Shown here piece by piece: positions 33,741 through 43,300 of a DNA stretch of 64,000 nucleotides. The position numbers were made by a program, and so were the translations under genes. The stretch comes from Phycisphaerales bacterium UBA3190 (GTDB lineage Bacteria > Planctomycetota > Phycisphaerae > Phycisphaerales > UBA1924), in NCBI GenBank assembly GCA_002364005.1, contig DEXG01000017.1:199499-263498 (forward strand), given 5' to 3'. The notes beneath the pieces are model-generated. The model ran no database searches, was not told the DNA's origin, and was given only the letters and a program-made list of their open reading frames with translations. Numbering within the stretch: the first letter of the stretch is position 1; every line of letters starts with the position of its first letter.

Positions 33741-34427
33741 TCAGGCCCGTCGTCGGCTGACGATCAGCAGGCCACCGATTCCCATGATCGCGACCGCACC
33801 CGGGGTCGGCACGATCACGCCGCGGAACTCGCTGGCGATGAAGTCGAGCGATGCTGTCGCGCCGTCTTCTGGATTGAAGCTCAGCGTGATACTGTCCACA
33901 TCAGCCGGGTCGAAGTTCGGCGAGTAGATGAAGTCGCCCCAGGAGAATGATGCCGTCTGGCCAATACCAGCGGGCACGAACATCTCGAGCGTCGCGATAC
34001 CAGCCAGGCCGCTTGGACCGTCGCCGTTGTTGCCCAGCTCGATGCTCATGGTGAAACCCTGATCGACGCTCAGGAAATCGAGCTCGAAACCAGTGAGCCC
34101 CATGGCGCCCGGGTTCAGGCTCAGCCCCGCACCGGCGTTGTCGTAAACGATCGAAGCACCCTGCTCGACCCCGATGCCCGAGTTGAAGATCAACGCGCCG
34201 ACATCGCTGCCGCTGTTGAGCATCGTATCGAGTGAGAAATCCGAGCCCTGGTTGAATGGGTTGTTGAAGATGACCGTCGAATAGACCCCGGGGCCGCCCG
34301 CGTCGTCGTTCGGGTCGCTGTCGAAGTCATCGAGGATCAGCGCTGAGGCGATGCCCGCCTGGGCCGCGCCGGTGATCGCGACGAGCGCGAGCACACCGAT
34401 GGCGTTTCGTTTCTGAAGCATGTCCAT
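33741..34427 (-). CDS. PEP-CTERM-like secreted protein (paralogue 2)
   Basis: The protein is 228 aa. A signal peptide (AIGVLALVAITGAAQAG) is followed by a domain starting LDDFDSDPNDD. The C-terminal sorting segment is VPTPGAVAIMGIGGLLIVSRRR. It is collinear with the gene at 32889 across the domain but diverged. A ligand or cell-surface role is likely but not visible in sequence; the repeated Asp-rich DDFDxDPNDD may bind calcium. The two lie head to tail, each with its own flanking hairpin. Confidence 0.78.
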   Translation of the reverse strand: MDMLQKRNAIGVLALVAITGAAQAGIASALILDDFDSDPNDDAGGPGVYSTVIFNNPFNQGSDFSLDTMLNSGSDVGALIFNSGIGVEQGASIVYDNAGAGLSLNPGAMGLTGFELDFLSVDQGFTMSIELGNNGDGPSGLAGIATLEMFVPAGIGQTASFSWGDFIYSPNFDPADVDSITLSFNPEDGATASLDFIASEFRGVIVPTPGAVAIMGIGGLLIVSRRRA

Positions 34428-34595
34428 GTCGTGTATCCCTCCAGTGTTTCAAGCACGCTGTGCGCACCTGCGTGTATGTCTGAAAGAGACCACAGAAACT
34501 CAAACTTGCCAGCCAACCCGCTCAGTTCTGGCTGATGCGCTGCAGGATTAAATAGTCCTTGACACACCAAACGCCTGAACCGGCTCCCAACCCCC

Positions 34596-35822
34596 TCAAT
34601 CAAGGGCCAGCCGCTCCATCGGGACCGTGCCTTCAACGAATACCGGGGTGGGGTTCCCGCGGGCCCGCAGGAAGTCGATGCACGCCCGGACCTCGTCGCG
34701 CAGCGGGGCCACGAACACCATGGGCTCTTCGCTGATCGGATGGTTGAAACCGAGCAATGCCGCGTGCAAGGCCTGGCGTTCGATCAGCGTCTGACCCTCC
34801 AAGTCGAGCAGCGGCTTGCCCTTGTACATGTCATCACCCACAATCGAGTGCCCGAGGTGTGAGAGATGCACCCGGATCTGGTGGGTCCGCCCGGTGAGCA
34901 GTTCCAACTCAACCAATGAGTAGCGTCGTGAAACACTCTTGTTGCGCGCGGGCGGCAGCTCGTAGCGTTCCCGCACCCGACAGATCGTCTGGCTGGCCTT
35001 GCCCAGATCATCGAACCGCACCACCCGCTTTTCACGCGAGCCACGCACCCGTGACGGGTGCGGGCCCAGCGGCAGGTCGATGAGCTGTTCGTCCTTGGTG
35101 ACCCAGTCGTGCACCAGCGCCAGGTAGCGTTTATCGACCTGGCGTTGCTCGAACTTGCTGCCCATCTTCCAATGGGCCAGGTCACTCTTGGCGAAGACGA
35201 TGCAACCAGAAGTATGCCGATCAAGCCGATGGACGACGCCTGGGCGGGCGAACTCCTCGCCGACCGAGGAAAGTTCACCCGATTGGTGGGTTTGAAAATA
35301 GTGCACCAGCGCGTTGAGCATCGTACCCCGGTTTTCCGCGCGGGCCGGGTGGACGATGATGTCGGGCTGTTTGTTGAGCACCAGGATGTACTCGTCCTCG
35401 TGGAGCACCCGGAGCGGGATATCGTCGGGCTCGATCTCGCCGCTCGGGGGCGCGGGGATCACCATCTCGATCACATCACCCACGCGGAGCTTGGTGGACG
35501 ACTTGGCAACCGAGCCGTTGACCGTCGCGCCGCCCTGATCGATCATCTCCTGCAGCTTGCTGCGGCTCATGAACTTGATGCGGGTGGTGAGGTACTTGTC
35601 GAGCCGGTCCCGGATATCCCGCGCCAGCGTGAAGCGGACCTTGGCGACGAACTCGTCGTTGCCCTCTTCGCGCGCGTTGAGATATGAGCGGCGGACCGCC
35701 ACGGGGTCAACCTTGCCGCCGGGGAGGAGAAAATCGCCGCCCAACGATTCGTCGAGCGATTCGCTCTGCGTCCCGTCGGGCGTCGCGTTTCCCGAGCCCG
35801 TATTGGGCCCGGTGTCTGTCAT
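34596..35822 (-). CDS. rluD: RluD-family 23S rRNA pseudouridine synthase
   Basis: The protein is 408 aa. An N-terminal tail of about 60 residues precedes an S4 RNA-binding domain (ISRSKLQEMIDQGGATVNG-like). The catalytic domain has the conserved HRLDRHTSGCIVFAKSD with the active Asp, plus GRTHQIRVHLSHLGHSIVGD and HAALLGFNHP. It makes pseudouridines in 23S rRNA (typically positions 1911, 1915 and 1917). It overlaps the upstream gene by 4 nt (ATGA). The exact target specificity (RluD versus RluC) is uncertain. Confidence 0.88.
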   Translation of the reverse strand: MTDTGPNTGSGNATPDGTQSESLDESLGGDFLLPGGKVDPVAVRRSYLNAREEGNDEFVAKVRFTLARDIRDRLDKYLTTRIKFMSRSKLQEMIDQGGATVNGSVAKSSTKLRVGDVIEMVIPAPPSGEIEPDDIPLRVLHEDEYILVLNKQPDIIVHPARAENRGTMLNALVHYFQTHQSGELSSVGEEFARPGVVHRLDRHTSGCIVFAKSDLAHWKMGSKFEQRQVDKRYLALVHDWVTKDEQLIDLPLGPHPSRVRGSREKRVVRFDDLGKASQTICRVRERYELPPARNKSVSRRYSLVELELLTGRTHQIRVHLSHLGHSIVGDDMYKGKPLLDLEGQTLIERQALHAALLGFNHPISEEPMVFVAPLRDEVRACIDFLRARGNPTPVFVEGTVPMERLALD

Positions 35823-36697
35823 GGGGTATCGCTGCTGGCGGGCTCGTCGGTCGATGCCTCGTCTGCCGGGGCAGCATCCTCTTCTGCCGCCTCAGGCACC
35901 TCTTCGGACGCCTCTTCAGCTGCCGAGTTGGCGGCCTCTTCGAACTGGGCCTGGATCGCATCGATCTGCTCCTGGCTGAGCGTGGGCGACTCGCCGGGAA
36001 GCAGCGGCACCTGATCGTTGGTCGGCAGTGCATCGACTGACTTGAGCGAATCGAGGTTGGCGATGCGTGCATCAGCAAAGACGACGATGCTCGGGTACTG
36101 CTCGCTCTCGCTCAGTGCCTTGAGGCGTTCGTAGTAGCCCTTAGCGCCATCGAAGTCATCGCGACACTCTTTGATCACGGCCAGGCGGGTCAACGCCTGC
36201 ATCGCAAACATGGCCTTGCCGGGCTTGTTCTCCGACGATGCGAGCACTTCATTGGCGGTCGATTCGGCGAGATCGAGACGCTGATTGAGCTTCTCCTCGC
36301 TGAGGATGTCTGTGGGGTTGTAGGTCCCGGTCGCCTGATCGATCTGCGCGCCGGGCTCGACGCCGGTGGTGAACGCGCGCAGATAGATATCCACGGCTGT
36401 CAGCTTGGCCAGTTCGGGGACGCTGCGCACGCCCGCGTAGTCATCTGCAATGGCGTTCAATGAAGTCGGCGAGGGGGTGGTACCAAGGGTCGCCGCTTCA
36501 AGCTCGCTGAAGGCCTGATCGATCTTGGTGTTCTGCATCTGCTCGAGCTTCTGCAGCCCTGCCCAGACGAGCGCCGCAACAGCGAGCACGATGAGCACGG
36601 GCGAGCTCCACTTGTTCAGGAAGTCGAGGAACTCCTGGTTGACGCGTGAATCTTCGAGCCCTGCGCCCTCGCGGATTTTGGTTTGCCGGTCGTCCAT
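35819..36697 (-). CDS. Membrane-anchored periplasmic helical-repeat protein (YfgM-like)
   Basis: The protein is 292 aa from the ATG at 36697, which has AGAGG 5 nt upstream; a GTG 6 nt earlier is open. It has a cytosolic N terminus, one helix (SSPVLIVLAVAALVWAGL), then helical TPR-like repeats (AMQALTRLAVIKECRDDFDGAKGYYERLK; in part) and a low-complexity acidic Glu/Ala tail. YfgM in E. coli is a chaperone helper at the Sec translocon, and this architecture matches it without strong sequence identity. It is coupled to rluD and follows the coaX-GTPase pair, so it is probably part of the same transcript. Confidence 0.7.
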   Translation of the reverse strand: MDDRQTKIREGAGLEDSRVNQEFLDFLNKWSSPVLIVLAVAALVWAGLQKLEQMQNTKIDQAFSELEAATLGTTPSPTSLNAIADDYAGVRSVPELAKLTAVDIYLRAFTTGVEPGAQIDQATGTYNPTDILSEEKLNQRLDLAESTANEVLASSENKPGKAMFAMQALTRLAVIKECRDDFDGAKGYYERLKALSESEQYPSIVVFADARIANLDSLKSVDALPTNDQVPLLPGESPTLSQEQIDAIQAQFEEAANSAAEEASEEVPEAAEEDAAPADEASTDEPASSDTP

Positions 36698-36819
36698 ATC
36701 CACCTCTGTGGGCCCGGTTCATGCCGGGCGATGCGTGCACAACACCCGCCTGCGCAGACACTTCGCCGCGTGCGGGGTTCAATGATGAGTGGCAATGGTA
36801 GCGTGGTCGATCGCTTCGA

Positions 36820-37809
36820 TCATGGCTCTGATCGCAGCGAGCCCCAGAAACACCACGGGCGCGGGTCATCAAGCACCGTTTCGGGGACCAGCTGGTCACG
36901 CAGCATCGACACCAGCCCCGGGATCCCGGCCCCATGCTCGCCGAGCTGCACCCGCACATCGACCCGGCACGCGTGGTCCCCCAGATCGGTCCGAGTCCCG
37001 ACACGCACGACCGGGATGCCCGGCTCGATCGAATCATGGAGACGCGCATCGAGCACGCCCGGATCATTGATGGCATCGATGCAGTGCACCACCAGATCGG
37101 CCTGTGCCAGCACCGACTGGGCGATCGCCAGCTCATCCGAGTCACCGATGCGTTCATCCACCCCGGGCGTATCGATCCAACGCACCACCAGCCCGCCCAG
37201 GTCCACCGGCACACCCACATGGTCGCGCGTCGTGCCCGCGACATCTGCGACCAGGGCCACCTGCTGACCGACCAGCGCATTGATCAGCGAAGACTTGCCG
37301 ACATTGGCCCGCCCCACCGCCACGACGCTGGGCGGGTGCAGCAGCCGATCCAACGCGCCCGGACCGATCGCGTCGATGGCGTCCGCCTGCTGGATCGTTT
37401 CGATCCCCGAAACGCTCCATCGCTGGCTGTGCTTCAACAGCACATCAACCGCCATCGGGCTGGGTGCGATCGACAACGCGTGCAGGCACCATGCCTCGAT
37501 TTCGCTCTGTGCTTCTGGGTAGATCCGCAACGGGTCGGGCTGCGTATTCAATGGGATGCCCAGATCACTCAGGCGTTCACTGATCGCACGGACGATTGCG
37601 ATCCCGCCATGGGGCATCAACATCCGGGTGTGATCGTCGATCCCCAGCACCACCCCCTCGTCGATGCCCAGCAGATCGCTCAAGACCAACCGACCGGGCG
37701 CGGCCCGCCTGATGCCGACTGATTCGGGATCATCATGGTGCAGCATCACCATCGCGATCGCGCCGGCGCGTTGGGACGGGGTCAGGATCGAATGCCAGCG
37801 TTCGCTCAC
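36820..37809 (-). CDS. Compact MnmE-like (TrmE) GTPase lacking the C-terminal Cys motif
   Basis: The protein is 329 aa with a GTG start that overlaps coaX (GTGA). The N terminus (LTPSQRAGAIAMVML) resembles the tetrahydrofolate-binding domain of MnmE. The G domain has G1 GRANVGKS (166-173), G2 TTRD (193-196), G3 DTPG (213-216) and, in place of NKxD, TRTD (272-275). Normal MnmE is about 450 aa and ends in a C(I/V)GK motif that helps catalysis; here the chain ends soon after the G domain (WCFWGSLRSEP) without it. mnmG is present at 52284, so MnmE function may be reduced, specialised or supplied elsewhere. Confidence 0.8.
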   Translation of the reverse strand: MSERWHSILTPSQRAGAIAMVMLHHDDPESVGIRRAAPGRLVLSDLLGIDEGVVLGIDDHTRMLMPHGGIAIVRAISERLSDLGIPLNTQPDPLRIYPEAQSEIEAWCLHALSIAPSPMAVDVLLKHSQRWSVSGIETIQQADAIDAIGPGALDRLLHPPSVVAVGRANVGKSSLINALVGQQVALVADVAGTTRDHVGVPVDLGGLVVRWIDTPGVDERIGDSDELAIAQSVLAQADLVVHCIDAINDPGVLDARLHDSIEPGIPVVRVGTRTDLGDHACRVDVRVQLGEHGAGIPGLVSMLRDQLVPETVLDDPRPWCFWGSLRSEP

Positions 37810-38666
37810 GATTCAAGATCGTCTTCATCGTCTTCGGCATCGACCAGCATCGCGCACGCGGCACGGATCCCGTGCAACTGCAGGTCGGGCACGAATGCTT
37901 CGATGAGCTCATCGTCTTCGAGCGCCCCCATGTCGCCGCCGGTCACGATGATTTGTGGGTATCCCTCGTAATACACGGCGTACCGCTCGGCGAGCCACCG
38001 GATCGCCCCGTGCACGCAGGCGTTGACCCCGAGCTGCATCGACAGGTCGGTCTGCTTGGCTGGGCTGAGGTCTTCCATGTCCGGCTTTGCATATTTGAGC
38101 AAGGGCAGATGCGCAGTCTGCTCGTGCAGGGCTTTGAACATCATCCCGATGCCGGGCATGATTGCCCCGCCCTGGAACACGCCCTCGCCGTCGACAAAGT
38201 CGACCGTGATGGCGGTGCCCAGATCGACGACGATGCACGCCTGCTTGACGACCTGAAAGGCGCCGATGGCGCAGAGGAGCCGGTCCTGGCCGACGGTCTT
38301 CTCCCCCGATTCGGTGAGGGTGTGCCGGATCGGGATGGGCAGGTCACGCCCAAAGCGGTAGAGCGTGGTGTGCCCGTGCTTGCGCAGCGAAGATTCGATA
38401 TCGCTGGCCATATCGCCCGAGACATGAGAGATCACGATCACGGGGTCTGGCTCCCCGTCGCCGTACTCACCCCAGAGTGAAGCCACCTGGCTGCTGATCT
38501 CGTCGGGCTGGTCGCTGTGGACCGACTGGGCCTTGAGGCATTCTCGCCCCGCCAGGATGCCCACGCGTGTGCGTGAGTTGCCCACGGCAACCGCGATCAT
38601 GGGGCGGGTGGTCCCGGGCAGATCACCTGCAACGCCGGGTACGGATTCGTTGTGTTCGTTGCTCAT
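37806..38666 (-). CDS. coaX: Type III pantothenate kinase
   Basis: The protein is 286 aa. It has the ASKHA-fold motifs of CoaX: IAVAVGNSRTRVGI near the N terminus (family DxGNT/S), GQDRLLCAIGAF and IVVDLGTAITVDFVD followed by FQGGAIMPGIGMMFKALHEQTA. It phosphorylates pantothenate as the first step of coenzyme A synthesis and is insensitive to CoA feedback. The N terminus is extended by about 22 residues. The family Asp of the first motif appears as Val (VAVGNS), a substitution to note. It overlaps the GTPase gene by 4 nt. Confidence 0.92.
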   Translation of the reverse strand: MSNEHNESVPGVAGDLPGTTRPMIAVAVGNSRTRVGILAGRECLKAQSVHSDQPDEISSQVASLWGEYGDGEPDPVIVISHVSGDMASDIESSLRKHGHTTLYRFGRDLPIPIRHTLTESGEKTVGQDRLLCAIGAFQVVKQACIVVDLGTAITVDFVDGEGVFQGGAIMPGIGMMFKALHEQTAHLPLLKYAKPDMEDLSPAKQTDLSMQLGVNACVHGAIRWLAERYAVYYEGYPQIIVTGGDMGALEDDELIEAFVPDLQLHGIRAACAMLVDAEDDEDDLES

Positions 38667-38807
38667 AGACGAAGATCATACGCACCAACTCAGGCGCCTC
38701 ATCTCTTCAGAGAGTGGCACCTTGATCAGGGCGAGCTTGCTATCCTTTCTGTGCACCTGTCTGTGCGACGACGAGGGGATGCTCGTCTGGTCTTTCAAGG
38801 GAAAAAC

Positions 38808-39827
38808 ATGCCGACCTGTCTGATCGACCCCAATATCGAACGCAAAGTCATGAGCGGCTTCAAGTTCCCGCTCGGGGTCTACCCCGTCGAGGCGATGACG
38901 CCCCGGATCGGGTACACCGCGGAGTTCGAGCCCGAGGATGTTGCTGAGGACATGGGCGACTGGGAGGCCTGGCCCGATCAGTATGTTTTCGACATCGTGG
39001 TCCCCGCCGACCGGGTCGAACCGCTCTGGCAGCAGCTCTTTGCCATGATGCCCGGGCGGGTGTTCCCGATCATCGACTACATCGGGCATGATGCCTATCG
39101 CGAGATCGATCCATATATGGCTTACGAGCCGATCGGCAAGGAGAAGGTCACCAACGCCCTGCGTCAGTACCGCCCGTTCTTCTTTGAAGACGGCATGGTC
39201 GGCTTCGGGGCGGTCAGCGAAGAGCCCTTCTTCTATATATTCGTCGATGAGCACAAGATCACGACCGTTCGCGTCGAGCCGGAGTACCGGGCTCGGGTTG
39301 AACGCCTGCTCGAGGCCTTCGAGATCCCAGAGATCCAGGAGCCCGCCGGAGCCGATGCCGCGGCCCACGAGCACCGATCGATCCTGATCACCTCAACCGA
39401 TCGGCCCGATCTGATCAGCGGCGACGAGATTCTCGAACGCATGCGTGACTCGTGGCGACTGGTGCTCAATGTCGACCCGGACACGAATGTGGACGACGAA
39501 GCCCAGCCATTGGGAATCACACCCTGGCAGTGCCTGGCCCGGTTCAGCACCGATCAAATCCCGCACGAGCAATACGCCCATGTCGTTCTGACCGCCGACT
39601 GCTTGCGCCGTGCAGAGGAACTGACACAAGATACGGTGATCAAGCGTGCCAACCCAGACGGGGACTGGTTCGATGTGATGGTGATCAGTGCCAATCGCAT
39701 GACCAATGACCAGGCCAACGATCTGCTGACCAACACACTGAAGTCTAAACCCATACCCAAGAACGCCTTAGAAGAAGAGACGGTGCTCAAGTTCCGTGTC
39801 TCTGACCCCGTATCGGGTTCGGATTGA
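38808..39827 (+). CDS. Conserved-looking cytosolic protein of unknown function
   Basis: The protein is 339 aa from the ATG at 38808. It has no signal peptide or membrane segment. The composition is acidic with many aromatic residues (PLWQQLFAMMPGRVFPIIDYIG, in part; RQYRPFFFEDGMVGF). The two halves are separated by an Ala/Glu-rich linker near residue 195 (EPAGADAAAHEH). The second half opens with ILITSTDRPDLI. I recognise no domain. It is divergent from coaX with a 141-nt spacer and appears monocistronic. Confidence 0.65.
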   Translation: MPTCLIDPNIERKVMSGFKFPLGVYPVEAMTPRIGYTAEFEPEDVAEDMGDWEAWPDQYVFDIVVPADRVEPLWQQLFAMMPGRVFPIIDYIGHDAYREIDPYMAYEPIGKEKVTNALRQYRPFFFEDGMVGFGAVSEEPFFYIFVDEHKITTVRVEPEYRARVERLLEAFEIPEIQEPAGADAAAHEHRSILITSTDRPDLISGDEILERMRDSWRLVLNVDPDTNVDDEAQPLGITPWQCLARFSTDQIPHEQYAHVVLTADCLRRAEELTQDTVIKRANPDGDWFDVMVISANRMTNDQANDLLTNTLKSKPIPKNALEEETVLKFRVSDPVSGSD

Positions 39828-40343
39828 CAGCGGTCCAAGCTGATCTTGTGCATCGCTATGCTCCATGCACATGGATCGGTTGTGGAGTTTCTGCATGTTC
39901 TCGTGTGAGATGGGAACCATCGGGCACCACGGTCGAATAGCCGTAGCACAGGGACGAAAGAACATGGCCCCGCTTCCATGTTCGTAGTGACGCTTACCGA
40001 ACCGAACCGTACTGGTCTAGAAAACAGATCATCGAAACGACACGCTTTCGGTTCATCAGGATACACTGCATGCCATCGGGATTTGCGTCCATCGCCAATC
40101 CCCGGTATCGTCCCACTCCCCGCCACGACACGCCTCACAGCGTTCAACGCGGGATCGTGCCCGTTATTGCAAACGGGTGCATCGACCGCGAGTCTTTCAC
40201 GGTCAAATCGGATTCTGCGAACGATCGCAGAACAACAACTCATACACGCGGGATACGGGTGCGTTGCAGCACATCCCGCACGACCTCAGCCCCGAGCTGG
40301 CCCCATCCCAGCTCTCGAGCCAAGAGCAATTGGAGTGATCCGG
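39828..40343. other. 516-bp non-coding region upstream of the secretin gene
   Basis: The frame of the secretin is open through most of this stretch, but the predicted residues look random and a clear signal peptide starts only at 40344, so it is treated as non-coding. It includes the inverted repeat listed at 39960. Promoter elements for the secretin should lie here; I cannot place them with confidence. No tRNA or small RNA is recognised. Confidence 0.55.
39960..39983. repeat. Inverted repeat in the secretin upstream region
   Basis: GAACATGG, 8 nt, CCATGTTC is a perfect 8-bp inverted repeat 360 bp before the secretin start and 133 bp after the preceding stop. It lacks a T-run on either side, so it is more likely a protein site or a weak hairpin than a terminator. 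Confidence 0.35.
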
Positions 40344-43300
40344 ATGTCACCCGCACCTTACCGATCTGTTCGTTCCCTCCTCCTCGCCGCCGTTGCTTTT
40401 TCGGGTCTGCCTGGCACAACCGTGCTTGCCAGCGTCGAACTTGAGCAGCAGGTTCAGAGCGACTCGTCTCAGGAAGTCATCAACCGAGCCGGCACGCTCC
40501 TCGGTGAAGGCCAGCTGATCCGGGCCCGCGCCATGCTGCTGGCCCTGCAGGATTCGCCCTCCGGTGCGACGCTCAGCGACGAACAGGGCCAGGCCCTCTG
40601 GGCCATGCTTGCCAAGGCCGAGCGACAGATTCAACGGGCCGATCGTGTGGAGATCAGTCTGCAGAAAGCCCAGTTCTCGCTGAGCACCGACAATCTTGTC
40701 GAAGCCAAGCGCCAGGCCCAGTTCGTGATCGATGCCAGCCGTGCAAGCAACGAGCAGCTCGACGCAGCCCACGCGGTCATGCATCTCTGCTCGACACGCC
40801 AGAACGAAGCCATGAGCAAGGTCGACGATGTGATCGATCGCATCAGCGCCGCGTTCAGCAGCAGCGACTACCCCACCGCCAAGCTCCTGCTCACCCGTCT
40901 GGGTCAGCTCGGACTGGAACTGAATACCACCCAGCAGAACACCCTCGACACCTACCGCGACCAGCTCGCGTCGATCGAGAAGGACACCGGCACCAGCTTC
41001 GGGGCCTACAACCCCGCCATGGGCATGCTCGCTCCTGAGAGCGGCCTGACCAGCGACTGGCTCACCGGCAGCACCCAGGACGGCGCCCGCACCGGCTCGT
41101 ACCTCGGCAATCAGCCAGAAGAGATTCAGCCCGAGGCGATCGATGTCGAACTCGTTCAGGAAGACCCGCAGGTCGATGTGCTCGATGCCGCGAGGCGTTT
41201 CGAAGCACAGAGTCTGATGGGACAGGCGAACCTCGCATTCGAAGAGCGCCGCTTCAACGAAGCACTCACGCTCTACACCAATGTCATCAGCAACTTCGGG
41301 TCGTACATCTCGCAAGAGGACATGGCCCTGGCACGCGAGCGTCGCGCCGAAACCCAGATCCAGCTCGGTGTTCAGGGCGGGCCTGAGAACAACATCCTCG
41401 ATCAGACGCTGGTTCAGGACGGGCTGGCACTGCAGCGTGCCCAGGCCGCATTCGAGAACTACTACGAGCAATCGCAGCAGGCCCTGAGCGAGGGTGACAC
41501 CAGCACCGCACGCAATCTGGCGGCTCAGGCGGACCTGACCATCAAGCGTGCTCGCAACGCGATGCCCGAATCCTCGTTCGAGAACTACCAGGACCGCGTC
41601 GCGGACCTGATCTCCCAGATCCAGACGACCGAAGAGCAGCAGCGGATCGCCGAAGCAGAAGCAGAGCGACAACGCCTTGCAGAGCAGACCGCGCAGCTCG
41701 CCACCGAGCGCCGCATGGAACGCGACGAGAAAATCCTCGCCAACCTTGCCCGCGTGCAGGCACTGCAGCAGGAACTCAAGTACGAGGAAGCACTCGAGGT
41801 CGTCGATTCGATCCTGTTTATCGACCCGACGAACCCCTCGGGGCTCCTGCTCCGCGACATCATCCAGGACATCCTGATCTACCGCGAGAACCTTGGCTAC
41901 CAGCGTGATAAAGGCATCAGCTACGCCCGCCAGTCGCTCAACAACCAGGAAGCCTTGATCGCTCCGGACTCCATCATCGCCTACCCCGATGACTGGCCCT
42001 CGATCAGCTTCCGACGCGGGGACATCCTCGAGTTTGCAGAGTCCTCAGCCAACCGCTCGGTCCTCTCCAAGCTGCGTGAGACACGCATGCCCGTCGAGTT
42101 CAACGACAACGCGTTCGAAGATGTCGTCGCGTTCATCGGCTCGACCACCGACATCGATATCGATGTTGACTGGGAGTCGCTTGCTGATATCGGTGTCGAC
42201 CCCGATACACCGGTTGACCTCACACTCAAGAATGTCCAGATCGATGTGCTCCTCGATCGCGTGCTCAGCAAGGTCTCTGACCCCACGCTCCCCGCGGGCT
42301 GGGCGATTCAGGACGGCATCCTGACCATCGCCTCCGACGAGGTGCTGCGTCTGAACACGGTTCTCGAGACCTACGACATCCGCGACCTTATCTTCGTGGT
42401 CCCCGACTTTGACAACGCACCCGAGTTTAACCTCCAGAGTGCGGTGCGGGCCGCTGGCGGCGGCGGTGGCGGTGGCGGCGGTGGCCGGAGCCCCTTCTCG
42501 GGTGGCGGTCAGGACGCGCAGAATGTCGCGACCCGCGAAGACCGCGTCACCGCGATCATCGACCTGATCCAGGCCAATGTCGACCCCGATGGCTGGACCG
42601 CCTTGGGTGGCGACACCAGCTCGGTGACCGAGCTCAACGGCAACTTCATCATCACCACGACCCCCAAGAACCATCGCGCCATCATCGGCCTGCTCAACAA
42701 GCTGCGTCAGCAGCGTGCGGTGCAGATCAATGTCGAGACCCGGTTCCTCTCGGTTGACCAGAACTTCTTCGAGCAGATCGGCTTCGACCTCGATGTCTAC
42801 TTCAACGCCAACAACACCGAGTACCAGCTCGCTCGCCAGATTGACCCGTCGTTGCTCCCCTCGGACTACTTCGGTTCGGACGGCTCACTGCTCGACAATG
42901 TCTCCGGCCTCGGCGAGTTCCCTATTGATACCGACGGCGACGGGATTGCTGACGATATCGGCCCCATCACCCAGCCCGTGCTCGGCCCGGGCTTCAACGG
43001 CGGCATTGTCGACGGCGTGGTCTACGGCGACGACAGCTTCTCCGTGATCCGTGCCGCTCAGAACTCGTTCAACCTGACCAACGAGCTGGCCAACATCAAC
43101 TCCTTCGCGGGCCAGATCCTGGGCCTCAACCCTGCACTGGGAATCTCCGGCCGGTTCCTCGACGACATCCAGGTCGACTTCCTCGTTGAAGCGACCCAGG
43201 CCGATCAGCGCAGCGTTGTGCTGACGGCCCCGCGTCTGACCTTCACCAACGGGCAGCGGTCCTACATCGCGGTCTCGACGACCACGACCTTCGTGTCCGA

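Noticed and set aside
39978..40343. N-terminal extension of the secretin
   Set aside because: Residues are random-looking and a proper signal peptide begins at 40344.
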